DNA of 64,000 bases from Alkalithermobacter thermoalcaliphilus JW-YL-7 = DSM 7308 (GCA_001584565.1 LSFY01000001.1:62001-126000), one strand, 5' to 3'. Shown: positions 36,358 to 44,668, counted from the first letter of the stretch. The notes: generated by a model from the letters alone, not told the origin. Numbers and translations: made by a program.

Positions 36358-37262
36358 TGAGAAACTTTGAAGAAGTAATAAAATATGCAAAAGAAAGAGG
36401 ACCTAAAACAATATCAGTAGCTTGTGCACAAGATAAAGAAGTTTTAATGGCAGTTGAGATGGCTAGAAAAGAAGGAATAGCAAATGCGATATTAGTTGGT
36501 GATTTAGATCAAGTTAAAGAGTTAGCAGATGAACTTAATATGGATCTTGCTAACTATGAATTAATAGACGAAAAAGATTTAACACAAGCTTCGAGAAAGG
36601 CTGTAGAGCTGGTTTCAAGTGGAAAAGCTCATATGGTTATGAAAGGTCTTGTTGATACATCTATAATACTAAAAGCAGTTTTAGATAAAGAAATAGGACT
36701 TAGAACAGGAAATGTACTAAGCCATGTTGCAGTATTTGATGTACCAGGGTATGATAGATTGTTCTTTGTAACTGATGCTGCTATGAACTTAGCTCCAGAT
36801 CTTGAAACTAAAAAGCAAATTATAGAAAATGCTTGTCAAATAGCATATGGATTAGATATAAATGAGCCTAAAGTTGCAGTAATATGTGCAAAAGAAAAAG
36901 TAAATCCTAAAATGATAGATACAGTTCATGCTAAGGAATTAGAAGAAATGAATAAAAGAGGAGAAATAAAAGGATGTATAGTTGGAGGGCCTTTCGCTCT
37001 TGATAATGCTGTATCAGTAGAAGCTGCAAAGCATAAAGGAATAGATCATCCTGTTGCAGGAAAAGCAGATATATTATTAGCTCCAGATATAGAAGCTGGA
37101 AATGTACTTTATAAATCTATGGTTTTCTTTGCAAATGCAAAAAATGCTGGAGTTATAGTAGGAGCAAAAGCACCTATCATATTAACTTCAAGAGCAGACA
37201 ATGAGGAAACAAAATTAAATTCTATAGCATTAGGTGTTTTAGCAGCAAGCAAACTAAAATAG
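36357..37262 (+). CDS. ptb: Phosphate butyryltransferase
   Basis: Exchanges CoA for phosphate on butyryl-CoA or related acyl-CoA to give acyl phosphate for butyrate kinase. The 301 residues are full length, with ACAQDKEVLMAV near the start, the conserved MVMKGLVDTSIILKAVL around residue 97 and GPFALDNAVSVEAA. Translation is coupled to the first buk. With the flanking kinases and the oxidoreductase downstream it forms a substrate-level phosphorylation unit. Confidence 0.95.
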   Translation: MRNFEEVIKYAKERGPKTISVACAQDKEVLMAVEMARKEGIANAILVGDLDQVKELADELNMDLANYELIDEKDLTQASRKAVELVSSGKAHMVMKGLVDTSIILKAVLDKEIGLRTGNVLSHVAVFDVPGYDRLFFVTDAAMNLAPDLETKKQIIENACQIAYGLDINEPKVAVICAKEKVNPKMIDTVHAKELEEMNKRGEIKGCIVGGPFALDNAVSVEAAKHKGIDHPVAGKADILLAPDIEAGNVLYKSMVFFANAKNAGVIVGAKAPIILTSRADNEETKLNSIALGVLAASKLK

Positions 37263-37278
37263 TATGTAGGAGGGCATT

Positions 37279-38352
37279 ATGAATACAAAATTTAGAATAC
37301 TTACAATAAATCCAGGATCTACATCAACAAAGATAGCTGTATTTGATAATGAAGATTTAGTATTTGAAAAGACATTAAGACATTCTGCAGAGGAAATAGG
37401 AAAATATGATAGAATCTCTGATCAATTTGAATTTAGAAAAAACGTTATAGAAGAAGCTATGATAGAAAATGGAGTTAAAATAGAAGAGCTTGACGCTGTT
37501 GTAGGAAGGGGAGGGCTTTTAAAGCCTATAGCAGGTGGAACATATAAAGTTAATGAAGAAATGATAAAAGATTTAAAAGTAGGCGTATTAGGAGAACATG
37601 CATCAAATCTTGGAGGAATAATAGCTAAGGAAATAGCTCAAAAAGCAGGATGTGAAGCTTTCATAGTTGATCCAGTTGTAGTAGATGAACTTCAAGATGT
37701 TGCTAGAATATCAGGTATGCCTGAAATAGAAAGAAAAAGTATATTCCACGCTTTAAATCAAAAAGCTACAGCAAGAAGGTTTGCAAAAGAGGTAAACAAG
37801 TCTTATGATGAGGTAAATGTAATAGTAGCTCACATGGGTGGAGGAATATCAGTTGGAGCTCATGAAAAGGGAAGAGTAATAGATGTTGCTAATGCACTAG
37901 ACGGTGAAGGACCTTTCTCACCAGAAAGAAGTGGAGGACTTCCAGTTGGAGATTTAGCTAAAATGTGTTTTTCTGGAAAATACACTTTAGATGAAATAAA
38001 GAAAATGATAAAGGGAAAAGGTGGACTTGTAGCTTACCTTGGAACTAATGATGCAAGAGAAGTTACTAAGATGATAGAAGAAGGAAATGAAAAAGCAAAA
38101 CTTATATTTGAAGCTATGGCTTATCAAGTAGCCAAAGAAATAGGATCATGTGCAGCAGTTCTTAAAGGAAAAGTAGACGCTATAATCTTAACAGGTGGAA
38201 TAGCATATTCAGAAATGTTTGTTAACTGGATAAAAGAGAGAGTATCATTTATAGCTGAAGTTAAAGTATATCCTGGAGAAGATGAAATGATAGCTTTAGC
38301 TCAAGGTGGACTTAGAGTATTAAAAGGAGAAGAAGAAGCTAAGTCATATTAG
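37279..38352 (+). CDS. buk: Butyrate kinase (second paralogue)
   Basis: Second acetokinase-family kinase in the cluster, 357 residues. The same motifs as the first copy are present: [38 protein letters not shown] and TGGIAYSE. The two kinases are clearly homologous along their length, but with many substitutions, so they are diverged paralogues and not a recent duplication. A TAGGAGGG site precedes the ATG. Different substrate preferences (straight versus branched acyl phosphate) are possible but unproven. Confidence 0.94.
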   Translation: MNTKFRILTINPGSTSTKIAVFDNEDLVFEKTLRHSAEEIGKYDRISDQFEFRKNVIEEAMIENGVKIEELDAVVGRGGLLKPIAGGTYKVNEEMIKDLKVGVLGEHASNLGGIIAKEIAQKAGCEAFIVDPVVVDELQDVARISGMPEIERKSIFHALNQKATARRFAKEVNKSYDEVNVIVAHMGGGISVGAHEKGRVIDVANALDGEGPFSPERSGGLPVGDLAKMCFSGKYTLDEIKKMIKGKGGLVAYLGTNDAREVTKMIEEGNEKAKLIFEAMAYQVAKEIGSCAAVLKGKVDAIILTGGIAYSEMFVNWIKERVSFIAEVKVYPGEDEMIALAQGGLRVLKGEEEAKSY

Positions 38353-38363
38353 TAGGTGATCAA

Positions 38364-39041
38364 ATGATAAAAGATGATAAAAGAATAAGAATAATAATAG
38401 GACACTACGGAAGTGGCAAAACAGAGTTTGCTATAAATTATGTAATGAAGTTGCGAAATGAAGTTGAAGGTAAAGTTGCAATAGCAGATTTAGATGTAGT
38501 TAATGTATACTTTAGAACTCGAGAAAAAAGACAACTTTTAGAAAGCAACAATATAATTGCAATAGATGCATCAGTTCAAGCATCTGCAGTTGATGTACCG
38601 GCAGTATCTGCTCAGGTTATGGCACCACTTCAAGATGAAAGCTTTAATTATGTAATGGATGTTGGAGGAGATTCTGTTGGAGCTAGGGCTCTAGCGAGAT
38701 TTTCACATCTTTTGAAAGAAGATAACTATGATATGTTTTTTATAGTAAATGCCAATAGAGAAAAAACATCAACAGCACAAGATGTCATAGAGCATATAAA
38801 AGCAATAGAAAGAACCACTAATTTAAAGGTTACAGGACTTGTTAATAACACTCATTTAATAAGACAAACTACTTTAGAGGATATATTGAAAGGGCAAGAT
38901 ATTACAAGGCAAGTTTCACAAATAACAAATATACCTATTAGATATGTAACTTGCATAGAACATCTTGTAGATAGTCTACCTGAAGACATACAAGGGGAAG
39001 TATTCCCAATAAAGCTTTATATGAGAGAAGAATGGATGTAA
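38364..39041 (+). CDS. P-loop NTPase of unknown function in the oxidoreductase operon
   Basis: The 225 residues contain a Walker A GHYGSGKTE (13-21), a likely Walker B at FNYVMDVGGD (about 91-100) and an N-D/N-x-x-R-type guanine or adenine contact region near VNANREKTS. The general build recalls the SIMIBI class (ArsA/MinD/CooC/HypB-like) nickel or Fe-S-linked NTPases. No function is established to my knowledge. It starts 11 bases after buk2 and is followed by the ferredoxin gene, so a role in maturing or regulating the oxidoreductase is conceivable. Confidence 0.75.
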   Translation: MIKDDKRIRIIIGHYGSGKTEFAINYVMKLRNEVEGKVAIADLDVVNVYFRTREKRQLLESNNIIAIDASVQASAVDVPAVSAQVMAPLQDESFNYVMDVGGDSVGARALARFSHLLKEDNYDMFFIVNANREKTSTAQDVIEHIKAIERTTNLKVTGLVNNTHLIRQTTLEDILKGQDITRQVSQITNIPIRYVTCIEHLVDSLPEDIQGEVFPIKLYMREEWM

Positions 39042-39102
39042 TTAGGATTATGAGCCTAATTAACATAAATGCCTAACACTTTAAACATAAGGAGGGTACA
39101 AA

Positions 39103-39318
39103 ATGGCTAGAGGAAGAGTAAGTTTTGACCAAAATCGTTGTAAAGGATGCGAACTTTGTACAACGGTATGTCCAGTAAATATAGTTATAATGGATAGAAG
39201 TAAAATAAACAAAAAAGGATACAACCCAGCAACTGTAAGTGAAGAAGAAAAATGTGTTGGCTGTGGAAACTGTGCAATGATGTGTCCAGATTTAGTTATA
39301 ACAGTAGAAAGAGACTAA
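39103..39318 (+). CDS. 2-oxoacid:ferredoxin oxidoreductase, ferredoxin (delta) subunit
   Basis: Small 71-residue protein with two [4Fe-4S] motifs: C13-C16-C19-C23 and C51-C54-C57-C61. It is the electron-transfer subunit of the four-part oxidoreductase that follows. An AAGGAGGG site precedes the ATG. A 60-base gap before it holds a 6-bp hairpin ATTAGG/CCTAAT without a T run. Free ferredoxin is an alternative, but the adjacency to alpha, beta and gamma subunits favours the complex. Confidence 0.9.
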   Translation: MARGRVSFDQNRCKGCELCTTVCPVNIVIMDRSKINKKGYNPATVSEEEKCVGCGNCAMMCPDLVITVERD

Positions 39319-39349
39319 TTACACATAAACATATAAGGAGGGAAATAAA

Positions 39350-40408
39350 ATGGCTAAAGTTTTAATGAAAGGAAACGAAGCTATAGGAAAAGCAGCGATA
39401 GAAGCTGGTTGTAGATATTTCTTCGGATATCCTATAACACCTCAAAATGAGTTACCAGAATATATGTCAAGAGAATTACCAAAAGTAAATGGAGTTTTCT
39501 TACAAGCAGAGTCAGAAGTAGCAGCTATAAACATGGTTTATGGAGCTGCAGGTTCAGGTGCAAGAGTTATGACTTCATCTTCTTCACCAGGAATAGCTCT
39601 TAAACAAGAAGGTATATCGTATATAGCAGGAGCAGAGCTACCGGCTGTTATAGTTAACATAATGAGAGGTGGACCTGGTCTTGGTGGTATACAACCATCT
39701 CAAGCTGACTATTTCATGTCAACAAGAGGAGGAGCAAATGGTGACTATAGAACTCCAGTTTATGCTCCAGCTACAATACAAGAAGCAGTTGATATGGTAA
39801 TGGAAGCATTTGATGTTGCAGATTATTATAGAACTCCAGTTATGATTGTAGCAGATGGTATGATAGGACAAATGATGGAGCCAGTAGAATTTAAAGCTCC
39901 TAAGAAAAGAGAATTAAAAGAAAAAACTTGGGCTACAACAGGAACTAAAGGAGAAAGAAAACCAAACATAATAAACTCTTTATTCTTACAACCTCAACAG
40001 TTAGAAGATCATTGTATAAAACTAGATGCTAAGTATAAAGAAATAGAGAAAAATGAGGTTCAATACGAAATGTACAAAACAGAAGATGCAGAGTTTGTAT
40101 TTGTAGCTTATGGTACAACTGCAAGAATAGTTAAAAACACAGTGGATTCTTTAAGAGAAGAAGGAATAAAAGCAGGACTTATAAGACCTAAGACATTATG
40201 GCCGTTCCCATTCAAAGCATTTAATGAAATTCCAAATGCAAAACATGTAATGTCTGTTGAAATGAGTATGGGTCAAATGGTAGAAGATGTTAAGTTAGCA
40301 GTAGAAGGAAAAGTTCCAGTTCATTTCTACGGAAGAACTGGTGGAATGATACCAACTCCAGATGCAATCGCACAGAAAGCTAAAGAAGTATTAGGGGGTG
40401 CTAGATAA
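39350..40408 (+). CDS. 2-oxoacid:ferredoxin oxidoreductase subunit alpha (VorB/KorA type)
   Basis: Alpha (pyrimidine-binding plus domain II) subunit of an enzyme that oxidatively decarboxylates 2-oxoacids to acyl-CoA with ferredoxin as acceptor. The 352 residues open with [28 protein letters not shown] (shown up to residue 32 only in part), including the conserved GYPITP and the ESE.AA region ([10 protein letters not shown]). Substrate could be 2-oxoisovalerate, 2-oxoglutarate or similar. The neighbouring ptb/buk favour branched-chain oxoacids (inference). It overlaps the beta subunit by one base. Confidence 0.9.
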   Translation: MAKVLMKGNEAIGKAAIEAGCRYFFGYPITPQNELPEYMSRELPKVNGVFLQAESEVAAINMVYGAAGSGARVMTSSSSPGIALKQEGISYIAGAELPAVIVNIMRGGPGLGGIQPSQADYFMSTRGGANGDYRTPVYAPATIQEAVDMVMEAFDVADYYRTPVMIVADGMIGQMMEPVEFKAPKKRELKEKTWATTGTKGERKPNIINSLFLQPQQLEDHCIKLDAKYKEIEKNEVQYEMYKTEDAEFVFVAYGTTARIVKNTVDSLREEGIKAGLIRPKTLWPFPFKAFNEIPNAKHVMSVEMSMGQMVEDVKLAVEGKVPVHFYGRTGGMIPTPDAIAQKAKEVLGGAR

Positions 40409-41154
40409 TGGCAGTTGTATTTAAGAGAACTGAAGGATTAACAGAGAAAGAAGTTCACTACTGTCCAGGATGTACTCACGGTATAATCCATAGATTAGTA
40501 GGGGAAGTTTTAGAAGAGTTAGGAGTATTAGGAAAAGCTATAGGAGTTGCTCCGGTTGGATGTTCAGTTTTAGCATACGATTACTTTAACTGTGATATGC
40601 ATGAAGCAGCTCACGGTAGAGCACCTGCTGTTGCAACAGGAATAAAAAGAGTTCATCCTGATAGTGTAGTATTTACATATCAAGGAGATGGAGACTTAGC
40701 TTCTATAGGTGCTGCTGAAATAGTTCACGCTGCAGCAAGAGGTGAAAAAATAACTACTATATTTGTAAACAATGCTATATATGGAATGACTGGTGGACAA
40801 ATGGCACCTACAACTTTACCAGGACAAAAGGCTACAACATCTCCTTATGGAAGAGATGTAAATCATGCAGGAGCACCAATTAGAGTTTCTGAGATGCTTG
40901 CAACTCTTGATGGAGCAGTATTCGTTGAAAGAGTAGCAGTTAACAATCCAGCAAATATAAGAAAAGCTAAAAAAGCTATAAAGAAAGCTTTTGAAATTCA
41001 AATAGCAGGAAAAGGATTCACAATAGTAGAAGTGTTATCTACTTGTCCAACAAACTGGGGAATGCATCCAGTAGAATCTCTTAAATGGTTAGAAGAAAAC
41101 ATGATCCCTTATTATCCATTAGGAAATGTTAAAGACGTAGCGGAGGTGAAATAG
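40408..41154 (+). CDS. 2-oxoacid:ferredoxin oxidoreductase subunit beta (TPP-binding)
   Basis: Thiamine-diphosphate-binding subunit. The 248 residues show the TPP motif GDGD (93-96) followed by NN (121-122), with CPGCTHG (19-25) and the Cys in GCSV as likely cluster or structural cysteines. It begins with a one-base overlap after the alpha subunit and ends next to gamma. Together with the other subunits it completes an alpha-beta-gamma-delta enzyme. Confidence 0.92.
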   Translation: MAVVFKRTEGLTEKEVHYCPGCTHGIIHRLVGEVLEELGVLGKAIGVAPVGCSVLAYDYFNCDMHEAAHGRAPAVATGIKRVHPDSVVFTYQGDGDLASIGAAEIVHAAARGEKITTIFVNNAIYGMTGGQMAPTTLPGQKATTSPYGRDVNHAGAPIRVSEMLATLDGAVFVERVAVNNPANIRKAKKAIKKAFEIQIAGKGFTIVEVLSTCPTNWGMHPVESLKWLEENMIPYYPLGNVKDVAEVK

Positions 41155-41155
41155 T

Positions 41156-41698
41156 ATGGCAACAGAAAAAATAATCTGTTCAGGATTTGGTGGACAAGGA
41201 ATAATGTCTATGGGACAACTTTTGGCTTACGCAGGAATGCTTGAAGGAAAAGAAGTTTCTTGGCTTCCTTCTTACGGACCAGAAATGCGTGGTGGAACTG
41301 CTAACTGTTCTGTTATAGTTTCTGATAAGCCAGTAGGATCACCAGTAGTTACAAATGATTGTACTACGGCTATTGTTATGAACTTACCGTCCTTATTAAA
41401 GTTTGAACAAGCTGTTGTTGAAGGTGGAAATTTATTAATAAATAGTTCATTAATAGATGAAAAAGCTAAGAGAGAAGATATAAAAGCGTATTATGTACCA
41501 GCTAATGAAATAGCACTAGAAATAGGAAATATAAAAGTTGCTAATATGGTTATGCTTGGAGCATATCTTGAGCTTACAAAAATAGTGAAAGTAGAAACTG
41601 TAATAGAAGCTCTTAGAAAAGTATTCGGACCATCTAAAGAAAAACTAATACCAATAAATGAACAAGCTCTTGAAAGAGGAGCAGCTTGTGTAAGATAG
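41156..41698 (+). CDS. 2-oxoacid:ferredoxin oxidoreductase subunit gamma
   Basis: Gamma subunit (CoA-binding domain) of the oxidoreductase. The 180 residues begin with FGGQGIMSMGQLLAYAGM (residues 9-26), the family hallmark, and contain PSYGPEMRGGTANC. It starts one base after the beta stop. The last gene of the operon, it is followed by a strong terminator. Confidence 0.92.
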   Translation: MATEKIICSGFGGQGIMSMGQLLAYAGMLEGKEVSWLPSYGPEMRGGTANCSVIVSDKPVGSPVVTNDCTTAIVMNLPSLLKFEQAVVEGGNLLINSSLIDEKAKREDIKAYYVPANEIALEIGNIKVANMVMLGAYLELTKIVKVETVIEALRKVFGPSKEKLIPINEQALERGAACVR

Positions 41699-41702
41699 TT
41701 TT

Positions 41703-41731
41703 AAAGGCCACATATGTGGCCTTTAATTTTT
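41703..41731 (+). terminator. Intrinsic terminator after the oxidoreductase operon
   Basis: A perfect 22-base palindrome AAAGGCCACAT/ATGTGGCCTTT followed by AATTTTT. Confidence 0.92.
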
Positions 41732-41758
41732 AGCTAAATATTAACTTGTGTAAATTTA

Positions 41759-41819
41759 TTGTAAAAAAAATAGTACTATGATAATATATTAAAAGGGTAT
41801 CTATGCCCTTATTTTTTTT
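41759..41819 (+). promoter_or_regulatory. Promoter immediately followed by a terminator hairpin
   Basis: TTGTAA (41759-41764), 17 bases and TAATAT (41782-41787) with extended TG form a fair promoter. The expected start near 41794 coincides with a stem AAGGGTA/TGCCCTT (41793-41810, one G-U) followed by ATTTTTTTT. A canonical AAGGAGG follows at 41820-41826 with no proper start codon at the right distance. Any transcript would stop after about 25 bases unless the terminator is bypassed. Confidence 0.45.
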
Positions 41820-41916
41820 AAGGAGGCGTGCAAACAGTTAGAAAATATTTACAAATTCATACAAAAATCTTATAACTTTTATAACATCACGTTATGATTA
41901 TTATGAGGTGATGGAA

Positions 41917-42014
41917 ATGAAATATTATAGTATAGGTGAATTTGCTAAGTTGATATAAAAAATAGAGCAAACAAATCTAAGAAAATGATTAAGGTGCTGG
42001 TAGAAGATGATTAA
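41917..42014 (+). pseudogene. tnpA: tnpA remnant, IS607-family serine recombinase
   Basis: The reading frame from 41917 encodes MKYYSIGEFAKLI and then stops at 41956; this is the start of the MerR-like DNA-binding domain of IS607 TnpA. From about 41964 a second frame encodes NRANKSKKMIKVLVEDD and stops at 42012-42014, which is the usual C-terminus. Some 150-190 codons with the whole catalytic domain are missing. The final codons overlap tnpB by 8 bases, as in intact elements. Confidence 0.8.
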
Positions 42015-42927
42015 AACTTACAAAGTTAAGCTTTTACCTAACAATAAACAACGAACAAAGCTATTCGAGTGTGCTTCAGTTGCAAGATGGGCATATAACT
42101 TTGCGTTAGCAACACAGCAAGAAAACTATAAAAATGGTGGTAAATTTTTAAATGATGGTGAGATTAGAAAAAGATTAACAGAGTTAAAAAAGACAAAAGA
42201 ATATACTTGGCTTAACAATTACTCAAATAATATAACAAAACAAGCTATAAAAGATGCCTGTATTGCATATAAAAACTTCTTTGAAGGTAGAGCAAACTTT
42301 CCTAAGTTTAAGTCAAAAAAGAAAAGTAAGCCAAGTTTTTATCAAGATACAATAAGTACAGGACAAAAGTACAAAAACATAAATAAAACAAGTAAAGTTA
42401 AAAAACTTGAGAAAAGACAAAAAAGATTACAAAAAAAGCTATCTAAAAAATATGAATTAAACAAAATTCAAATGAACGGAGGTGAATACCGTTACAGAAA
42501 AACTAACAATATAAAAAAGTTAGAATTCCTTGTTTTAAAAATGAGAAGAAGGCTTAAAAACATAAGGCATAATTATATTCATCAGATAACTGCATCTTTG
42601 GTGAAAGCCAAGCCAGAGTATGTAGTTATGGAAAACTTAAATACTTGTGGAATGCTGAAAAATAAAAGATTATCAAAAGCTATACAAGAGCAGCTATTTT
42701 ACGAATTTAAAAGACAAATGGAATATAAATGTGCCTTAAATGATATAAAATTTATACTTGCAGATACATTCTATCCTTCATCTAAAACTTGTAGCATATG
42801 TGGTGCTTTAAAAAACAAACTTTCTTTATCAGAAAGAAAATTTATATGCGATAAATGTGGCTATGAGATAGATAGAGACTTAAATGCAAGTATAAACCTA
42901 AAAAATTATGGTAAATCAATAGCATAG
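42007..42927 (+). pseudogene. tnpB: Internally deleted TnpB (RuvC-I lost, frame open)
   Basis: An uninterrupted 306-residue frame beginning MIKTYKVKLLPNNKQRTKLF, the TnpB N-terminus. Retained parts are the helical N-terminal region (1-115), RuvC-II with Glu209 in VVMENLN, the zinc finger C262/C265/C281/C284, and RuvC-III DRDLNASINL with Asp289/291. At about residues 116-122 the sequence jumps from SFYQDT to KYKNINKTSKVKKLEK, skipping the WED end and RuvC-I with its GIDLG aspartate, roughly 90-100 residues. Nuclease activity should be absent. It may still bind omega RNA, or simply be decaying; the frame suggests an in-frame deletion. Confidence 0.8.
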
Positions 42928-43060
42928 CACCTAAAGCTATTATTGATATGTACCGATTCGTTAGTCGGGAATTTAAGCCTTCGGAGTGTTAAATAAACAG
43001 GAGTAGATTTTTCGAAACTGGACACGATGAACAAGGAAGGAAACGTAAACTTTTATAAGG
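42900..43060 (+). ncRNA. Candidate omega RNA / right-end region of the element
   Basis: In IS605/IS607 elements the guide RNA scaffold spans the 3' end of tnpB and the right end. Here a hairpin CCGATT/AGTCGG (42955-42970) and a CTTCGG tetraloop stem (about 42971-42990) lie just after tnpB. They are followed by an unpaired purine-rich stretch up to the repeat at 43048. Identity as omega RNA is inferred from position and structure; the guide would be the adjoining host sequence. Confidence 0.4.
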
Positions 43061-43061
43061 T

Positions 43062-43090
43062 TTGATAAAAACTTTATAAAGTTTTATAAG
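43062..43090 (+). promoter_or_regulatory. Probable glmM promoter
   Basis: TTGATA (43062-43067), 17 bases and TATAAG (43085-43090). A start near 43097 would give a leader of only about 14 bases before the glmM ATG. It lies at or next to the right end of the IS607 remnant. Confidence 0.55.
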
Positions 43091-43110
43091 TTTTCTGTAA
43101 CGGCACAGGT

Positions 43111-44457
43111 ATGGGAAGGTTATTTGGAACTGATGGAGTAAGGGGTATAGCAAATACACAGCTTACATGTGAACTTGCATATAAATTAGGAAGAGCTGGA
43201 GGATATGTTCTTACAGAGGGAAAAAAGAACATAAAAGTAATAGTAGGAAAAGATACTAGAATATCAGGTGATATGCTTGAGGCGGCATTAATTTCTGGAT
43301 TAATGTCAGTTGGAGCTGATGTAATAACTGTTGGGGTAGTTCCAACGCCTGCAGTTGCATATCTTACAAGACTATATGAAGCAGATTGTGGGGTTGTAAT
43401 ATCAGCATCACATAACCCAGTAGAGTATAACGGAATTAAGTTTTTTAACAAAGACGGGTATAAACTTGCAGATGAAATAGAAGATAAAATAGAAGAATAT
43501 ATATTGAACATAGAAAAAATACAATACAAACCTACAGGAGAAAATGTAGGTAGAAAAATAGAAAAAATAGATGCAAAGAGAGATTATATAAATTATCTCA
43601 AAGAAATAGTAGATATAGATCTTACTAATTTAAAAATAGTTTTAGATTGTGCAAATGGAGCTGCATTTGAGGTTGCACCTATAGTATTTGAAGAACTAGG
43701 AGCAAAAGTAATTACTATAAATAACAATCCAGATGGAAAAAATATAAATTTAGATTGTGGATCAACTCATCCAGAAAAACTTAAGCAAAAAGTTTTAGAA
43801 ACTGGTGCAGATATCGGTCTTGCATATGATGGAGATGCAGATAGATTAATAGCAGTAGATGAGAAGGGTCAAATTGTAAATGGAGATCATATAATGGCTA
43901 TATGTGGAAGGTACTTTAAAAAGTGTGGAAAACTTAAAAAAGATACAATAGTAGTTACAGTAATGAGCAATATAGGCCTTCACATAGCAGCAAAAGAAAA
44001 TGGATTAAATACAGTTTCAACAAAAGTTGGAGATAGATATGTTCTTGAAGAAATGATTAAATCTGGCTATAATGTCGGAGGAGAACAATCAGGACATTTA
44101 ATATTTTTAGATTACAACACTACAGGAGATGGAGTATTAAGTTCTTTAATATTATCTTCAATAGTTGAAAAGGAAAAAAGCACTCTTTCAAACCTTGCAT
44201 CTATAATGAAGGAATACCCTCAAGTATTAGTAAATGCAAAGGTTAAAAATGAAAATAAAGATAAATATCTAGAAGATATACAAATAAAAGAAGAAATAGA
44301 AAAAATAGAAAAGATATTAGATGGCAATGGAAGAGTTTTAATAAGACCATCTGGTACAGAGCCACTAGTTAGAGTAATGCTTGAAGGAAAAGAGGAAGGT
44401 CAAATAAAAGAATTAGCAACAAACCTTGCTAATTTAATACAATCAAAATTATCATAG
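43111..44457 (+). CDS. glmM: Phosphoglucosamine mutase
   Basis: Converts glucosamine-6-phosphate to glucosamine-1-phosphate for UDP-GlcNAc and wall synthesis. The 448 residues are full length, from [15 protein letters not shown] to the C-terminal [15 protein letters not shown] phosphate loop. The active-site Ser100 (SASHNP) and metal loop DGDADR are intact. Unusually for this window, no AGGAGG precedes the ATG, only GCACAGGT. Expression probably comes from the promoter at 43062-43090. GlmM binds CdaA in related bacteria, but here cdaA-cdaR lie 8 kb upstream. Confidence 0.96.
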   Translation: MGRLFGTDGVRGIANTQLTCELAYKLGRAGGYVLTEGKKNIKVIVGKDTRISGDMLEAALISGLMSVGADVITVGVVPTPAVAYLTRLYEADCGVVISASHNPVEYNGIKFFNKDGYKLADEIEDKIEEYILNIEKIQYKPTGENVGRKIEKIDAKRDYINYLKEIVDIDLTNLKIVLDCANGAAFEVAPIVFEELGAKVITINNNPDGKNINLDCGSTHPEKLKQKVLETGADIGLAYDGDADRLIAVDEKGQIVNGDHIMAICGRYFKKCGKLKKDTIVVTVMSNIGLHIAAKENGLNTVSTKVGDRYVLEEMIKSGYNVGGEQSGHLIFLDYNTTGDGVLSSLILSSIVEKEKSTLSNLASIMKEYPQVLVNAKVKNENKDKYLEDIQIKEEIEKIEKILDGNGRVLIRPSGTEPLVRVMLEGKEEGQIKELATNLANLIQSKLS

Positions 44458-44475
44458 GCATAAATTTTTATGCCT
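44456..44475 (+). other. Hairpin between glmM stop and glmS ribozyme
   Basis: AGGCATAAA/TTTATGCCT spans the glmM stop codon and ends just before the ribozyme cleavage site. There is no T run after it, so it is probably not a terminator; glmM and glmS may share a transcript. Confidence 0.5.
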
Positions 44476-44622
44476 AAAGCGCCAGGACTTAATATATATT
44501 AAGTTGACGAGGACAGGGTTTATCGAATATCGGCGGATACCCTGCGGCATATCCACTGTCGTTAGATGATTCACAAAACCTATAAGTGATTATAGGGACA
44601 AAGGAACATTAGTGGATGGACC
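44476..44622 (+). promoter_or_regulatory. glmS ribozyme (GlcN6P-sensing)
   Basis: Self-cleaving riboswitch in the glmS leader. The diagnostic core is present: AAGCGCCAGGACTT with cleavage expected between 44478 and 44479, GTTGACGAGGACAGGGTTTATCGA (in part at 44502-44525) and TCGGCGGATACCCTG, and a 3' domain with TTCACAAAACC and GGGACAAAGGAACATTAGTGG pieces. Glucosamine-6-phosphate acts as cofactor, and the cleaved mRNA is degraded. A separate helix masking the Shine-Dalgarno follows directly. Confidence 0.92.
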
Positions 44623-44624
44623 TT

Positions 44625-44658
44625 CCTCCTTAAATAAAAAATATAAATTTTAAGGAGG
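44625..44658 (+). promoter_or_regulatory. Helix sequestering the glmS Shine-Dalgarno
   Basis: CCTCCTTAAA at 44625-44634 is exactly complementary to TTTAAGGAGG at 44649-44658, the ribosome-binding site of glmS, with a 14-base loop. If formed it would block initiation. It follows the ribozyme 3' end within a few bases. Confidence 0.7.
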
Positions 44659-44668
44659 TAAATATTTT

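Larger units (their letters stand above)
41735..43060 (+). mobile_element. Decayed IS607/IStron-type element (tnpA and tnpB internally deleted)
   Basis: The interval holds the first 13 codons and last ~19 codons of an IS607-family serine transposase, directly followed by a shortened tnpB and a structured 3' region, in the order of an intact element. An 11-bp direct repeat AACTTTTATAA occurs near each side (41874-41884 and 43048-43058). IS607 elements lack inverted repeats, so the exact ends cannot be set and are approximate. No group I intron of the IStron kind was recognised. Confidence 0.6.

Noticed and set aside
35272-38352. Recent tandem duplication of buk
   Set aside because: The paralogues differ at many residues along their length and have ptb between them, so the duplication is old or they arose by transfer.
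41820-41875. Short gene after the AAGGAGG at 41820 (GTG at 41828)
   Set aside because: The GTG is one base from the Shine-Dalgarno and the frame ends after 15 codons.
41735-43060. Group I intron of an IStron
   Set aside because: No P3-P7 core or other group I landmarks were found in the flanks of the IS607 remnant, although tnpB resembles the IStron kind.
43074-43529. 151-codon minus-strand frame over the glmM start
   Set aside because: It is antisense to a clear essential gene, with no ribosome-binding site.
44456-44475. glmM terminator
   Set aside because: The hairpin has no following T run and leads straight into the ribozyme.
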